Counted from the stretch's first letter, positions 28,025 to 41,478 are shown. The stretch: 64,000 bases of DNA from Methylocapsa sp. S129 (GCF_009765995.1 NZ_LMUI01000050.1:52742-116741), one strand, 5' to 3'. Translations and numbers: made by a program. The notes: a model not told the origin generated them from the letters alone.

Positions 28025-28720
28025 TCACGCGAGCTCGACCACCAACCCGTCCTGCAGCGTCACGCGCCGGTCCATGCGAGCGGCCAGATCCAGGTTATGG
28101 GTAGCGATGAGGGCGGCGAGGCCGCTCGCTTTCACCAGCCCCGTAAGCGTCCCGAACACATGGTCCGCTGTTTTGGGATCGAGATTGCCCGTCGGCTCGT
28201 CGGCCAGCAAAAGACGCGGGCCATTGGCCACGGCGCGGGCGATCGCCACTCTCTGCTGCTCGCCGCCCGATAATTCCGCCGGGCGGTGGTTTTCGCGGGC
28301 GCCAAGCCCGAGATAGGCGAGCAACTCGCTTGCCCGCTTGGCCGCATTGGCGCGCGTCAGGCCGCGGATCATCTGGGGCAGAATGAGGTTTTCGGCGGCG
28401 GAAAATTCCGGCAGCAAATGGTGAAACTGGTAGACGAAGCCGATCTCGTTGCGCCGCAGCGCGGTGCGCGCATCATCCGACATCGAGGCGGTCGCGGCGC
28501 CTCCGACATAAACCTCGCCCGCGTCAGGCGATTCCAGCAGGCCGGCAATATGCAGCAGCGTCGATTTGCCGGCGCCCGACGGCGCGATCAGGGCGACCGA
28601 CTGGCCCGCCCACAGCGCGAGATCGGCGCCGCGCAGAACCTCGATCGTCGCCTCGCCGCGCCCGAAGCGCCGCTCCACCTGATGCAGCCACAACGCCGGC
28701 GTCCCAGCGGGCTCATTCAT
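28025..28720 (-). CDS. lolD: Lipoprotein-releasing ABC transporter ATPase LolD
   Basis: A 231-residue ATPase of the MacB/LolD group. Walker A is APSGAGKST, signature [14 protein letters not shown], Walker [13 protein letters not shown], switch His in [21 protein letters not shown] is the typical LolD Q-loop region. It acts with the LolC/E protein encoded just upstream to extract outer-membrane lipoproteins from the inner membrane. The genes overlap by 8 bp. Confidence 0.92.
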   Translation of the reverse strand: MNEPAGTPALWLHQVERRFGRGEATIEVLRGADLALWAGQSVALIAPSGAGKSTLLHIAGLLESPDAGEVYVGGAATASMSDDARTALRRNEIGFVYQFHHLLPEFSAAENLILPQMIRGLTRANAAKRASELLAYLGLGARENHRPAELSGGEQQRVAIARAVANGPRLLLADEPTGNLDPKTADHVFGTLTGLVKASGLAALIATHNLDLAARMDRRVTLQDGLVVELA

Positions 28721-30005
28721 AGCGAAGCGCCTTCACGGGATCGAGCTTGGCGGCGCGCCAGGATGGATAGATCGTAGCGGCGAGCGACAGGAATAAAGTC
28801 ATCACGACGACGGCGACGACATCGCCCGTCTCAACGCGCGAAGGCAGCTGAGACAGAAAATAAAGCTCGGCGGGAAACAGATTCGCGCCCAGCAGCCAGT
28901 TGAGGCCCTGCCGGATCGTCTCGACATTATGCGCCACGACCAGCCCGAGAATGAGGCCGACCAGCGTGCCGACAATGCCGATCGTCGCGCCGGTGATCAG
29001 GAAAATACGCATCACGGCGCCCTTCGTCGCGCCCATCGTGCGCAGCACGGCGATGTCGTGCGACTTGTCCTGCACCAGCATGATGAGACCGGAAATGATG
29101 TTGAGCGCGGCGACCAGCACGATCAGCGTGAGGATCGCAAACATCACATTGCGTTCGACATTCAGCGCGTCGAAAAAGGTCTTGTCGCGATCGCGCCAAT
29201 CAACCTCCATCATCGGGCGCTGCAAAGCGGGCTCAATCGCCGCGCGCATGCCGTCCATGTGATCGGGGTCGTGGACGTAGACCTCGATGACATTGGCCTG
29301 CCCATCCATATTGAAATAGGCCTGCGCCTCATGCAGGGGCAGAAAGATGAAGGCGCTGTCGAATGTCGACATGCCGACCTGGAAAGTCGCGGCGACCGTA
29401 TAGGACTTGCGCCTGGGCGTGACGCCGAACGGCGTCTGCGCGCCTCCCGGCGCGAGAAGCGTGATTTTGTCGCCGATGCGCAGGCTCAGGTTTTCGGCGA
29501 GCTTTGCGCCCACCACCGCACCGTCCCCCTCGTCAAAGCCATCCAGCGTTCCCTGTTTGATATTGGCGCCGACGCCTGGCAAGCGCTTCAGATCGGCTTC
29601 GCGGATGCCGCGCACCAGCGCGAAGGACGAACTGTAAGGCGATGAGGCGAGCGCATGACCCTCGACGAGCGGCAGCGCGAAACTGACGCCGGAAACCTTG
29701 GAGACGCGATCTGTCACCGCTTCATAATCGGTCAGCGGCGTATCGACCCCTTGCAGGAATATGTGGCCGTTAAGGCCGATGATCTTGTCGAGCAGATCAT
29801 GACGGAAGCCGTTCATCACCGACATCACTACGATCAGCGCAAAGACGCCGAGCACAATGCCCGCGAAGGAAAAACCGGCGATAACCGAGATCGATCCCTG
29901 CGAGCCGCGAGCACGCAGATAGCGCAGCGCGATCATCCATTCGAAGGGCGAGAACGGGCGCGTCGCCAACAAACTGGGCTTCGTTTCGAGGGCAGCGTCA
30001 GTCAT
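28713..30005 (-). CDS. lolC: Lipoprotein-releasing ABC transporter permease LolC/LolE
   Basis: A 430-residue permease with one N-terminal helix ([21 protein letters not shown]), a large periplasmic MacB-like domain and three C-terminal helices, the LolC/LolE build. It begins [20 protein letters not shown], typical of alphaproteobacteria, in which a single LolC/E protein probably acts as a homodimer. The gene lies between proS and lolD, all leftward, 33 bp from proS, so the three are likely one transcription unit. Confidence 0.92.
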   Translation of the reverse strand: MTDAALETKPSLLATRPFSPFEWMIALRYLRARGSQGSISVIAGFSFAGIVLGVFALIVVMSVMNGFRHDLLDKIIGLNGHIFLQGVDTPLTDYEAVTDRVSKVSGVSFALPLVEGHALASSPYSSSFALVRGIREADLKRLPGVGANIKQGTLDGFDEGDGAVVGAKLAENLSLRIGDKITLLAPGGAQTPFGVTPRRKSYTVAATFQVGMSTFDSAFIFLPLHEAQAYFNMDGQANVIEVYVHDPDHMDGMRAAIEPALQRPMMEVDWRDRDKTFFDALNVERNVMFAILTLIVLVAALNIISGLIMLVQDKSHDIAVLRTMGATKGAVMRIFLITGATIGIVGTLVGLILGLVVAHNVETIRQGLNWLLGANLFPAELYFLSQLPSRVETGDVVAVVVMTLFLSLAATIYPSWRAAKLDPVKALRYE

Positions 30006-30038
30006 GCAGCGAAGACTTCTGGAGAACAGGAGAACAAG

Positions 30039-31367
30039 TCACGCGGCGCCGCCGAATCGCACAATGGCGTCTTCGACGCTGATCAGTTCGCGTGCGCCCG
30101 AACGCCGATTCTTGATCTCGACCTTACCCTCGCCAAGGCTTTTCGGCCCAACGATAACCTGATTGGGCAGGCCAATCAGATCCATCGTCGCGAATTTCGC
30201 GCCGGGACGCTCGTCGCGATCGTCATAGAGAACATCGACGCCCGCCTTGCCCAGAGCGCTGTAAATGCGCGCGCAGGCTCCGTCGGTGGCGCTGTCGCCG
30301 ACCTTGAGATTGGCGAGGCCAACAGCAAAGGGCGCCACCGCGTCCGGCCAAATAATGCCGGCCTCGTCATGGCCTGCTTCGATCAACGCCGCAGCCAGCC
30401 GAGAGGGGCCGATGCCGTAAGACCCCATATGAACCGCATGCTCCTTGCCGTCAGGACCGTTGACGACGGCTTTCATCGGCAGGGAATATTTGGTTCCGAA
30501 GTAGAAAATATGGCCGACCTCGATTCCACGCGCAGAAACCTGCAAAGCTGGATCCAGCGCGCCGAACGCCGCCGCATCGTGTTTTTCAGAGGTCGCGGCG
30601 TAAAGCGACGTCCATTTGTTCACAACGGCCTGCATGGCGTCCGCGTCGTCGAACGCGATATCTGCTGGCGGCGGCGCAAAGCTCAGAAAGTCCTTGTGGC
30701 AATAGACTTCGCTCTCGCCAGTCGAGGCCAGAATGATGAATTCATGGCTGAGGTCGCCGCCGATCGGCCCGGTGTCGGCGACCATCGGAATGGCGGTCAG
30801 GCCGAGGCGCGCGAAGGTGCGCAAATAGGCGACGAACATCTTGTTGTAGGAGCGACGCGAGCCAGCCGCGTCGAGATCGAAGGAATAGGCGTCTTTCATC
30901 AGGAATTCGCGCGATCGCATCACGCCAAAGCGCGGCCGCACCTCGTCGCGGAACTTCCACTGGATGTGATAGAGATTGAGCGGCAGGTCCTTGTAGGAGC
31001 GGACGTAGGCGCGGAAAATCTCGGTGATCATTTCTTCGTTGGTCGGCCCGTAGAGCATTTCGCGGTCATGCCGATCCTTGATGCGCAGCATTTCCTTGCC
31101 GTAATCCTCATAGCGTCCGGACTCGCGCCAAAGGTCGGCGGATTGGATCGTCGGCATCAGCACTTCGATGGCGCCGGCGCGATTCTGCTCTTCGCGCACG
31201 ATGGCGCTGATTTTAGTGAGCACTCTGAGGCCTAACGGCAGCCAGGCGTAGATACCCGCCGCTTCCTGGCGGATCATGCCGGTGCGCAGCATCAACCGGT
31301 GCGATACGATTTCCGCCTCTTTTGGCGTTTCGCGCGCGATGGGCATGAAATAACGGGAAAGACGCAT
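30039..31367 (-). CDS. proS: Prolyl-tRNA synthetase, short alphaproteobacterial type
   Basis: A 442-residue class II synthetase charging tRNA-Pro. It begins [20 protein letters not shown], with class II motifs around [39 protein letters not shown] and SYGIGPSRL. The large editing insertion of the E. coli enzyme is absent, as usual in alphaproteobacteria. The frame stays open to 31673, but the family N-terminus is at the ATG at 31367. It heads a likely proS-lolC-lolD unit. Confidence 0.96.
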   Translation of the reverse strand: MRLSRYFMPIARETPKEAEIVSHRLMLRTGMIRQEAAGIYAWLPLGLRVLTKISAIVREEQNRAGAIEVLMPTIQSADLWRESGRYEDYGKEMLRIKDRHDREMLYGPTNEEMITEIFRAYVRSYKDLPLNLYHIQWKFRDEVRPRFGVMRSREFLMKDAYSFDLDAAGSRRSYNKMFVAYLRTFARLGLTAIPMVADTGPIGGDLSHEFIILASTGESEVYCHKDFLSFAPPPADIAFDDADAMQAVVNKWTSLYAATSEKHDAAAFGALDPALQVSARGIEVGHIFYFGTKYSLPMKAVVNGPDGKEHAVHMGSYGIGPSRLAAALIEAGHDEAGIIWPDAVAPFAVGLANLKVGDSATDGACARIYSALGKAGVDVLYDDRDERPGAKFATMDLIGLPNQVIVGPKSLGEGKVEIKNRRSGARELISVEDAIVRFGGAA

Positions 31368-31654
31368 GAGGCGAAGACTCTGAAAATGGCGGGCGCCGAA
31401 TCGAACATTCGGCGCCCGGATTGATTTTATGACGCCAAATGAACCCAACAGAGGCGAAATGACAAGTTTGCCTTGCGGCGCCTCGCGTCGCCCAAGACGG
31501 CTCCGCCAACCGTATTCACGTTTTCGTGATCTTAGCGCCGCGTAATCTTCTCCGATCGCCCACGAATAGCTCTCTGTCAGGCCCAACCAAAGGCATGGCG
31601 GGCGCGGGACAGATTTTGCGCCCTTCTGTCTCAACCATTCACGAGGACATTTCC

Positions 31655-31942
31655 ATGAACTCCAAGACCGCACTCACCGCCATGACGCTCGCCGGTTCGC
31701 TTGCCGCCGCCCTCGCTTTGGCCAGCGCCGCCAAGGCTGGCCCGGCGCCCGTCCAGGCCGGCGCCGACAAGTGCTACGGCGTTTCCCTCGCGGGCAAGAA
31801 TGATTGCGCCGCCGGCGCCGGCACAAGCTGCGCTGGCACCTCCGCGGTCGATTACGACGCGCACGCCTGGAAATATGTCGCCAAGGGCACTTGCGATGCG
31901 ATGATGACCCCGAAAGGCCACGGCTCGCTGACCCAGATGTGA
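31655..31942 (+). CDS. DUF2282 (bufferin BufA1-like) exported peptide
   Basis: A 95-residue precursor: signal peptide ([28 protein letters not shown]) and a mature part of about 67 residues with four cysteines (KCYG, KNDC, SC, GTC) in the spacing of the DUF2282 family. Members studied elsewhere (bufferins) are copper-responsive peptides whose internal cysteines are modified by a DUF692 enzyme (BufB) with a DUF2063 partner (BufC). Neither gene is adjacent here. GAGGA lies ten bases before the ATG; the upstream extension to 31526 is not credible. A strong terminator follows, so it is monocistronic. Confidence 0.85.
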   Translation: MNSKTALTAMTLAGSLAAALALASAAKAGPAPVQAGADKCYGVSLAGKNDCAAGAGTSCAGTSAVDYDAHAWKYVAKGTCDAMMTPKGHGSLTQM

Positions 31943-31963
31943 GAAGCGACACTTGATTTAGGC

Positions 31964-31994
31964 AGCCCTCCCCGGCGACGGGGAGGGCTTTTTT
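31964..31994 (+). terminator. Rho-independent terminator
   Basis: A perfect 10-bp stem (AGCCCTCCCC / GGGGAGGGCT), 6-nt loop, then a run of six T. It lies 21 bp after the DUF2282 gene and ends that transcript. Confidence 0.9.
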
Positions 31995-32070
31995 GCGGCC
32001 CGATCGTCACGCCGCCCTTGCCTCCGTTGAAGCGATCGGCGACTTTTGCGCCCTTGCATAAGGGGCCGAG

Positions 32071-33459
32071 ATGAACGACGAGCCAATGACGTTTGCCGAT
32101 TTGAGAAGCGCGTTTGGAAGCAGCGCTTCGAGCGCGGAGGAAATCGCTCGCAGCGCCTTCGCGCGCATTGAGCGCGACAATGGAAAATTGCACGCTTTCG
32201 TCGCGCTCGATCAAGAGCGCGCGCTGGCCGATGCGCGCCACATCGATGCGCTGCGCAAACTAGGCGTCAAGCTCGGGCCGCTCGCCGGTGCGCCTATCGG
32301 AATCAAAGACCTTATCGACGTAGCGGGCCTGCCGACGCGGGCTGGCTCTCTGACGCGCAGCGATGCAGCGCCCGCGACGCATGACGCGCCCGTCGTTAAG
32401 CGCTTGCGCGCGGCCGGCGCGATCATCATCGGCAAGACGCATACGGTCGAATATGCGTTCGGCGGTTGGGGAACCAATGAGACGATCGGCACGCCGCATA
32501 ATCCGCGCGACATGAGCCGGCCGCGCGCGCCGGGCGGCTCGTCTAGCGGTTCGGGCGTCGCGGTGGCGGCCGGATTATGCGTCGCGGCGCTTGGCTCAGA
32601 CACTGGCGGTTCGGTCCGGCTGCCCGCATCCTTCTGTGGCATTGTCGGCCTGAAAACGACCGCCGGGCTCATCGATAAGAGCGGCGTCCTCCCTTTGACG
32701 CCGATGCTCGATACGATCGGACCCTTGACCAATTGCGTCGCGGACGCGGCGGCCCTGCTTGAGGTTCTCGCGCCCGCGCAAGATGAGCGCAGCCCCGGCT
32801 GGACGCATCGACTCAACACGATCGCATACGGTCAGGAGGTTCGCATTTCGGGCCTGCGTATCGGCGTCGTCGCCAATCTCGGCGTCAATCTTCACCCCGA
32901 TACGGCGCGCGTCCTCAAGCAAACGCGCGCACGGCTAGAGGCGCTGGGCGCGATCCAGACCGAAATATCGTTGTCGCAGACGTTGCGCGATCTCGCAGCG
33001 CCATGCGGCGACCTTCTGGCGATCGAAGCCTATCGTCTTTACGGCCATCTTGCCGAGGCCGAATCCAGCATTCTGGGCGCCCCGGTGCGCAAGCGAATAT
33101 TGGCGGGTCGCGATATTCCCGCGCATCGGCTGATGAGCCTGTTCGAGGATCGCGAAGAAAAGAAACGCGAGCTGGCGCTTCTCTTTGAACGGTTCGATGC
33201 ACTCCTGACGCCGACAACGCCATTCCCGGCGCCGCTTGTCGCCGAGATCGATGAAAGCGTTTCTCCCGGCCTGCTGACGCGTTTCGTCAATTATCTCGAC
33301 CTGACCGCGCTATCGCTGCCGATGGGCGCGACACAAGACGGGCTGCCGATCGGCATGCAAATCGTCGTTCCCGGCTATGGCGAGCCAACGGCGCTCGAGA
33401 TCGGCGCGGCATTGGAGGCTGATCGCGGAATATTGCGGTTCGGGCCAGCGGGCGCGTGA
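32071..33459 (+). CDS. Amidase (amidase signature family)
   Basis: A 462-residue hydrolase that splits carboxamides into acid and ammonia. The Ser-cisSer-Lys triad is visible: Lys79 in GIKDL, cis-Ser near 157 in PGGSSSGSG, nucleophile Ser181 in DTGGSVRLP. Length fits free amidases. It is not GatA by context, having no gatB or gatC nearby. A nitrile hydratase lies 2.4 kb downstream on the same strand, and amidases commonly act on its amide product, so a nitrile-to-acid route is likely but not shown. Confidence 0.87.
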   Translation: MNDEPMTFADLRSAFGSSASSAEEIARSAFARIERDNGKLHAFVALDQERALADARHIDALRKLGVKLGPLAGAPIGIKDLIDVAGLPTRAGSLTRSDAAPATHDAPVVKRLRAAGAIIIGKTHTVEYAFGGWGTNETIGTPHNPRDMSRPRAPGGSSSGSGVAVAAGLCVAALGSDTGGSVRLPASFCGIVGLKTTAGLIDKSGVLPLTPMLDTIGPLTNCVADAAALLEVLAPAQDERSPGWTHRLNTIAYGQEVRISGLRIGVVANLGVNLHPDTARVLKQTRARLEALGAIQTEISLSQTLRDLAAPCGDLLAIEAYRLYGHLAEAESSILGAPVRKRILAGRDIPAHRLMSLFEDREEKKRELALLFERFDALLTPTTPFPAPLVAEIDESVSPGLLTRFVNYLDLTALSLPMGATQDGLPIGMQIVVPGYGEPTALEIGAALEADRGILRFGPAGA

Positions 33460-33475
33460 ACAAGCGCTGGGCGCG

Positions 33476-34453
33476 ATGAGCAAGGTCGCTATTCTCGCCC
33501 TTGTCGCCGGATTGATCGGCGCGGTTGCGCTCGTTGTCGGGTTCGGCGCAGGCGCGATCGCCGCCGCGATCGTTGATCTGGGCTGGCTCGGCTTTCTCCT
33601 GCTTTGCATCGCCCATGCGCCCGTCGCGGGGCTGCTGGGAATGGGTTGGCGCGTTTGCCTCAAACCGGTCGCAACAGCTTCCTCGTTGGGCCTGATCTGG
33701 GCGCGCGTGCTTCGCGACGCCGGCGCTGAAGTGCTGCCCTTTTCGGAGATCGGCGGCATGATCATCGGCGTCCGCGCCGCCATATTGGCCGGCGTCTCGG
33801 GCGCGGAGGCTGCCGCTTCGACCCTGGTCGATCTTACGACCGAGTTCGTCGCGCAGCTCGCATTCATTGCGCTGGGCCTCCTCGCGCTTGAAGAGATCCG
33901 GCCCGGCGCCGCGATCATCCGCCCCGCCCTTTTCGGCATTGTCGCTTGCTTGGCGTTCACCGGCTTGTTGGCGTTTTCACTGCGCCGCAGCCCATGGCTG
34001 TCGCGGCTCGTGCGCGCCGGGGCGAAACGCTGGCTCAGCGCCTTTGGCGAAGTGGACAATGCGCTGACCGCGTTGAGCGAAGTCACGGCGCGGCCTGGCG
34101 CGCTCGCCGCTTCCTTCGCGCTGCATTTGCTGGCGTGGCTGGGCGTCGCGTTCGAAGCCTGGCTCGCGCTGCGGCTCATCGGCGCGCCGATTTCGATCGA
34201 AGGCGCCGTTGCGATGGAAAGCTTGCTGTTCGCCTCGCGCAGTCTCGCTTTCTTCATACCCAATGCTTTGGGCGTGCAGGAAGGCGCCTATGCCCTGCTG
34301 GCGCCGCTGGTCGGCCTCACCCCCGCCGACGCGCTCGCGCTGTCGCTGATCAAACGCGCCCGCGATCTCGCCATCGGCGCGCCGGCGCTACTGATCTGGC
34401 AAAGAGCCGAGGCGGCGCGGGCGTGGAGCAAAAGAAGCGGCCCCGCTCATTGA
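33476..34453 (+). CDS. HpnL-like membrane protein (UPF0104/LPG synthase-like)
   Basis: A 325-residue integral membrane protein with about eight hydrophobic helices (from VAILALVAGLIGAVALVVGFG on). It carries the VLPFSEIGGMIIGVRA and FFIPNALGVQEGAYALLAPL segments of the HpnL group, linked to hopanoid gene clusters, within the larger lysylphosphatidylglycerol synthase transmembrane family. ATG at 33476, 16 bp after the amidase stop, so cotranscribed. The upstream extension to 33377 is shadow of the amidase. No hopanoid cluster is in view, so the role is inferred from family only. Confidence 0.78.
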   Translation: MSKVAILALVAGLIGAVALVVGFGAGAIAAAIVDLGWLGFLLLCIAHAPVAGLLGMGWRVCLKPVATASSLGLIWARVLRDAGAEVLPFSEIGGMIIGVRAAILAGVSGAEAAASTLVDLTTEFVAQLAFIALGLLALEEIRPGAAIIRPALFGIVACLAFTGLLAFSLRRSPWLSRLVRAGAKRWLSAFGEVDNALTALSEVTARPGALAASFALHLLAWLGVAFEAWLALRLIGAPISIEGAVAMESLLFASRSLAFFIPNALGVQEGAYALLAPLVGLTPADALALSLIKRARDLAIGAPALLIWQRAEAARAWSKRSGPAH

Positions 34454-34546
34454 GCCGGCGCGGCGAAGCGGCAAGCTTGTTCGGCCTTGCGCTACCCCTT
34501 ATTGTCACTAGGCGCTAGGCCGTTTTTTATCTCGGTTGAGACTCCC

Positions 34547-35788
34547 ATGAACCGTTTCGTCGTTCTCGTCGCTTTGGCCTGCTTTGTCGCGTCTGCGGCA
34601 AAGGCTGACGATTTCGCGGCGTCCACGCGCCAAACGCTCGAAAGCGGCCAGCTTGCTGTCGGCGAACTGGCCGCAGCGGCGCAGCTTTCCGCCAGCCCCA
34701 ACAATAATGAAGCGCGATTCGGCCTCGGCCTTATCCGATTCGCTCGAGCCATCGAACGTTATGGCCAGACCCAGTATCGCTATGGCTTGCGAGCCCCGCA
34801 GAGTGTGAGCATTCCGCTGCTGCGCTTTCCCGTTCCAGTCAATCCGGCGCCCGAAGAATTATCCTACGAGAAACAGCGCGATGCGTTGAAAGTCTTTCTT
34901 GGCGACCTCGCCGATGTTGAGGCGACGCTGGCGCCGATGACGGACAATCCCGTCAAGATCGTCCTCGATCTCAACGCGATCAAATTCGACCTGCGAGGAG
35001 ACGGCAAGCCCGACGATGCGGAAAAGCTCTCGGCGATTCTCGCCAGCCTGAGGATGACGCCGAGCGACGGCGCGAGCAAGACGGAGCCGTTCGAGGTGGC
35101 GTTCGACAATGCCGATGCGCTTTGGCTGCGCGGCTATGCACACCTTCTGTCCGCTTCGATCGAATTCGTGCTCGCTTATGACTGGCGTTTGACGTTTGAA
35201 GAGGCGGGGGAACTTTTCTATCCGCGCATTGCGCCGACGCCCTTCGCCAAAGCGGCTCCCGATCCCGGCCTTGAAAGAGACGGAGGATTCCTTGGCTCCC
35301 AATTGCAGATTGCGGACACCATCACGCTCGTTCACGAGATTCGTTGGCCTGTCGTCGAACCTTCTCGCCTGCAAAACGCCCATGCTCATCTCAAGCAGGT
35401 CATCGCGCTGAATCGTCGGACCTGGAAGGTCATCCTCGCCAGGACCGACGATGATCGCGTGTGGATACCGGGGCCCCAGCAAAAACACGGCGTCATCGCG
35501 GGCATGCCGGTCGGTCAGGAGCAGGTGAACGCCTGGCTCAAAGCGCTTGACGAATTTGACGACGTGCTCGACGGCAAGAGGCTTCTTCCGCACTGGCGTT
35601 TCGCCCAGGGCGTCAATTTCAAGAAAATTTTCTTCGAACCGCGGCCCTTCGACCTGGTGCTCTGGGCGACAGGCCAGGCCGCGGCGCCCTATCTTGAGGC
35701 CGGCCCGATCCTGTCCGCGGCCGAATGGACCGAGTGGCAGCGCATTTTCAACGGCAATTTCCCAGGTTATGCATTCTGGTTCAATTGA
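34547..35788 (+). CDS. Exported protein of unknown function, 413 aa
   Basis: I do not recognise a characterised family. It has a signal peptide ([20 protein letters not shown]) and a mostly helical, acidic and tryptophan-rich mature part: an N-terminal repeat-like helix pair ([41 protein letters not shown]) and a C-terminal region rich in Trp ([16 protein letters not shown]). It may be a soluble periplasmic protein. ATG at 34547; the longer frame to 34487 has a poor N-terminus. It sits 52 bp before the nitrile hydratase genes on the same strand. Confidence 0.72.
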   Translation: MNRFVVLVALACFVASAAKADDFAASTRQTLESGQLAVGELAAAAQLSASPNNNEARFGLGLIRFARAIERYGQTQYRYGLRAPQSVSIPLLRFPVPVNPAPEELSYEKQRDALKVFLGDLADVEATLAPMTDNPVKIVLDLNAIKFDLRGDGKPDDAEKLSAILASLRMTPSDGASKTEPFEVAFDNADALWLRGYAHLLSASIEFVLAYDWRLTFEEAGELFYPRIAPTPFAKAAPDPGLERDGGFLGSQLQIADTITLVHEIRWPVVEPSRLQNAHAHLKQVIALNRRTWKVILARTDDDRVWIPGPQQKHGVIAGMPVGQEQVNAWLKALDEFDDVLDGKRLLPHWRFAQGVNFKKIFFEPRPFDLVLWATGQAAAPYLEAGPILSAAEWTEWQRIFNGNFPGYAFWFN

Positions 35789-35840
35789 ACGCGGCGCGCC
35801 CCTTTGCGGGCGTCGCTTCCAACCCACAGGCGCCGGCCTC

Positions 35841-36485
35841 ATGAGCGATCCCTCAAATCATCATCATCACGACGATCACGATCACAGCGACAACAATCTT
35901 TCGGAAATGGATTTGCGCGTCAGGGCGCTTGAATCGTTGATGGTCGAGAAAGGCTATGTGGACGCTGGCGCTATCGACGCCATTGTCGAGACTTATGAGA
36001 CGAAGATCGGCCCGCGCAACGGCGCCGCTGTCGTCGCCAAAGCCTGGAGCGACCCGGCCTTCCGTGACTGGCTGCTGCGCGACGCCACAGCGGCGATCGC
36101 TTCGCTGGGCTCCACCGGCCGGCAGGGCGAACATATGGTCGCGGTCGAAAATACTGCGGAGGAGCATAACCTCGTCGTATGCACGCTCTGCTCCTGCTAT
36201 CCTTGGTCGGTGCTCGGCCTGCCGCCGACCTGGTATAAATCGCCGCCCTATCGCTCCCGCGCCGTGATCGACCCGCGCGGCGTCCTTGCGGAATTCGGCT
36301 TGAACTTGCCGCCATCGACGCGGATTCGCGTTTGGGATTCGACGGCGGAGCTGCGCTATCTCGTCATTCCCCGCCGCCCGGAGGGCGCCGAGGATTTAAG
36401 CGAAAGCGCGCTGGCCGCGCTTGTTACGCGCGACTCGATGATCGGCGTCGGTCTGGCGCGACGGCCCTCGGAGATCTCCAAATGA
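35841..36485 (+). CDS. nthA: Nitrile hydratase alpha subunit, cobalt type
   Basis: With the beta subunit it hydrates nitriles to amides. The 214-residue protein has the metal-claw motif [10 protein letters not shown] near residue 114; Thr in CTLCSC marks the non-corrin cobalt type rather than the iron type (CSLCSC). The next segment, [22 protein letters not shown], is standard. The N-terminus is histidine-rich ([12 protein letters not shown]), a possible metal-loading tail. ATG at 35841; the longer frame to 35547 is shadow. Thiocyanate hydrolase is a relative but has a separate alpha/beta/gamma organisation not seen here. Confidence 0.95.
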   Translation: MSDPSNHHHHDDHDHSDNNLSEMDLRVRALESLMVEKGYVDAGAIDAIVETYETKIGPRNGAAVVAKAWSDPAFRDWLLRDATAAIASLGSTGRQGEHMVAVENTAEEHNLVVCTLCSCYPWSVLGLPPTWYKSPPYRSRAVIDPRGVLAEFGLNLPPSTRIRVWDSTAELRYLVIPRRPEGAEDLSESALAALVTRDSMIGVGLARRPSEISK

Positions 36486-37141
36486 ACGGCGCGCAGGATC
36501 TGGGCGGCATGATGGGCTTTGGCCCGATCGCGCGCGAGCCGGAAGATCGCCGCTTTCATGCCGATTGGGAAAAGCGGGCGATGGGCCTGACGATCGCCAT
36601 GGGCGCTACCGGAAGCTGGACGATCGACGCCAGCCGACATGCGAGGGAATCCCTCAATCCGGCCGATTATCTCGCCTCCAGCTACTACGAAATCTGGATC
36701 AAGGCCGTCGAGCGGCTATCTGTGGCCAAAGGCCTGATTACGCGCGACGAACTCCGTCTTGGCAAAGCTTTGGCGGCGCCGGCCCCGGTCAAACGCGTCT
36801 TGCGGCGCGACGAGGTTGCGGCAGCGTTGGCGCGAGGAACGCCTTGCAACCGACCCGCGGCTTCGCCGGCTGCGTTCAAGCCAGGCGATGGGGTGCGCAC
36901 GCGCAATATCAACCCAGCGGGACATACCCGACTGCCGCGTTACACCCGCGCAAAAAAAGGCGTGGTCGAACGCGTCCATGCCGCATTCGTCTTTCCCGAC
37001 GCCAATGCGCATGGCGGCGGCGAGCAGCCGCAATGGGTTTACACCGTCAATTTCTCGGCCCGCGAATTGTGGGGCGACGCGGCCGATGCCGAGCATTTCG
37101 TATCGATAGACGCGTGGGAGAGCTATCTTGAACGCGCCTGA
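36482..37141 (+). CDS. nthB: Nitrile hydratase beta subunit
   Basis: A 219-residue beta subunit. It begins [20 protein letters not shown], the typical N-terminus, then a helical lobe ([14 protein letters not shown]) and the SH3-like C-terminal barrel ([32 protein letters not shown]), which holds the Arg and Tyr residues around the active site. The ATG overlaps the alpha stop by 4 bp (ATGA). Length is normal. Confidence 0.95.
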   Translation: MNGAQDLGGMMGFGPIAREPEDRRFHADWEKRAMGLTIAMGATGSWTIDASRHARESLNPADYLASSYYEIWIKAVERLSVAKGLITRDELRLGKALAAPAPVKRVLRRDEVAAALARGTPCNRPAASPAAFKPGDGVRTRNINPAGHTRLPRYTRAKKGVVERVHAAFVFPDANAHGGGEQPQWVYTVNFSARELWGDAADAEHFVSIDAWESYLERA

Positions 37142-37490
37142 ACAAGTCCGCGGCCACAGCGGCGCGGCTGATGAGCCGGTTTTTCAGGAGCCTTGGGAGG
37201 CGCAGGCGTTCGCGCTTGCGGTGGCGCTGAGCGAGCGCGGAATCTTCACCTGGGCGGAATGGACCCAAACGCTGGGGGCGACCATCCAGGCGGCGACTAA
37301 GCCGCAAGACAGCGACGGCTCCGCCTATTATCAGTGCTGGCTCAAGGCGTTGGAGCAATTGGTCGCCGAAAAGCAGCTTGTCGCCGCGACGACACTGGCG
37401 ACGCGCAAAGAGGCGTGGCGCCGCGCGGCGCACGCCACGCCGCATGGATCGCCGATCCTGCTGGAGAATGACCCGCTGGCGCGTTCGTGA
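37128..37490 (+). CDS. Nitrile hydratase accessory/activator protein
   Basis: A 120-residue protein resembling the N-terminal part of the beta subunit (EPWEAQAFALAVALSERGIFTWAEW, then YYQCWLKALEQLVAEKQL). Such small proteins act as cobalt-insertion chaperones by subunit exchange. The start is a TTG at 37128, 14 bp inside the beta gene, with GGGAG eight bases before it. Completes a three-gene alpha-beta-activator operon. No cobalt permease gene is adjacent. Confidence 0.85.
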   Translation: MNAPEQVRGHSGAADEPVFQEPWEAQAFALAVALSERGIFTWAEWTQTLGATIQAATKPQDSDGSAYYQCWLKALEQLVAEKQLVAATTLATRKEAWRRAAHATPHGSPILLENDPLARS

Positions 37491-37539
37491 GACGGAGCTT
37501 GGCGCCGCTTTCTCACAATTCATTTCACGGGAGACATGC

Positions 37540-38094
37540 ATGACGACGCCTGGAATTTATCTCGCCGGGCCGGATGTGTTTTTTCCCAACGCGCTTGATG
37601 TGCTTGCGGCGAAAAAGGCTCTCTGCGCACGCTACGGTTGCACCGGATTGCCGCCGCTGGATGTCGAACTCGGCGCCAAGGGCAAACCGACCTCGATAAG
37701 CATTTTCGAACGCAACCTCGCGCTGATGCGGCGCGCCGATATCGTCATCGCCAATCTGACGCCGTTTCGCGGCGTCAGCGCCGATCCCGGCACGGTGTTC
37801 GAACTCGGCTGGTTTCACGGCGCCGGCAAGCCGGTCTATGGCTATTCCAATGTCGTGACGCCCTTCGAGACGCGCGTCGCCGTCGCCTTCGCACCGGTCG
37901 CGGATGGGCCGGCCGGCCGCAAACTCGCCAATGACGGCATGTCGATCGAGGGGTTTGGGCTCGGCGACAATCTGATGATCGACGAGGCGCTGCGCCCGCT
38001 CGGCGGCCTCATCCGGCCGACAGACGGGAAAAACCGCCCGATCGACGATCTCGTCCTCTTCGAGGAATGTTTGAAGCGGTTCGCCAGGAGCTAA
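37540..38094 (+). CDS. Nucleoside 2-deoxyribosyltransferase family protein
   Basis: A 184-residue protein of the nucleoside 2-deoxyribosyltransferase fold: IYLAGPDVFFPNA at the N-terminus, FERNLALMRRADIVIANLTPFRG, and DPGTVFELGWFHGAGKPVYGY with the conserved active-site Glu. Members transfer or hydrolyse the deoxyribosyl group of nucleosides or nucleotides. GGGAG precedes the ATG at 37540. It lies 49 bp downstream of the nitrile hydratase activator; a functional link is not obvious. Confidence 0.85.
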   Translation: MTTPGIYLAGPDVFFPNALDVLAAKKALCARYGCTGLPPLDVELGAKGKPTSISIFERNLALMRRADIVIANLTPFRGVSADPGTVFELGWFHGAGKPVYGYSNVVTPFETRVAVAFAPVADGPAGRKLANDGMSIEGFGLGDNLMIDEALRPLGGLIRPTDGKNRPIDDLVLFEECLKRFARS

Positions 38095-38461
38095 GAATAT
38101 TCTGCGGAAACTTCTTCCGCCGGGTGTGGCGCGCGGCGCCGCTTCAAGGAAACGTGTTCCCCGAGAACCGTCGCCAACTGCGCGCCGGCGAAGGAGAACT
38201 TCGCCCGCGCCACATCTTCGCCCCATATGGGATAAATTAACGCTTCCTTTCCGATCTCATTGGGGGGCGGTCAACAAAGGGGCGACGGGTGTTGGAAACG
38301 ATCGAAATCCACTCGCAGCCTTCCGCGGCGTCTGCTTGGAAGCGTCTTCCAGTCTATGAACTATCGCGAACAAGTCGTTGATCCCTAAAGCTCAAACCCG
38401 GCCAACGCGCACGCGCAGCGTCCAGCCATGACCGCGATGGGCTGAGGGAGATGCATGTTTC
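38095..38461. other. Intergenic region, about 365 bp
   Basis: It lies between the deoxyribosyltransferase-like gene and the M23 peptidase gene. A small hairpin (GCGGAA / TTCCGC near 38103-38119) could end the upstream transcript. The rest should hold the peptidase promoter. No gene or repeat is seen. Confidence 0.45.
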
Positions 38462-41430
<2,969 letters not shown>

Positions 41431-41478
41431 GGCGCCGCCGCCTTCCCTTCACCGCCGCCATGGCTCATTCTTGGCCTT

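Noticed and set aside
29655..31235. 526-codon rightward frame across lolC and proS
   Set aside because: Antisense to two conserved genes, with no family resemblance.
31526..31654. Upstream extension of the DUF2282 gene
   Set aside because: The extra 43 residues would precede a complete signal peptide and lack a ribosome-binding site.
35547..35840. Upstream extension of nitrile hydratase alpha
   Set aside because: It overlaps the preceding exported-protein gene in another frame; the ATG at 35841 matches the family start.
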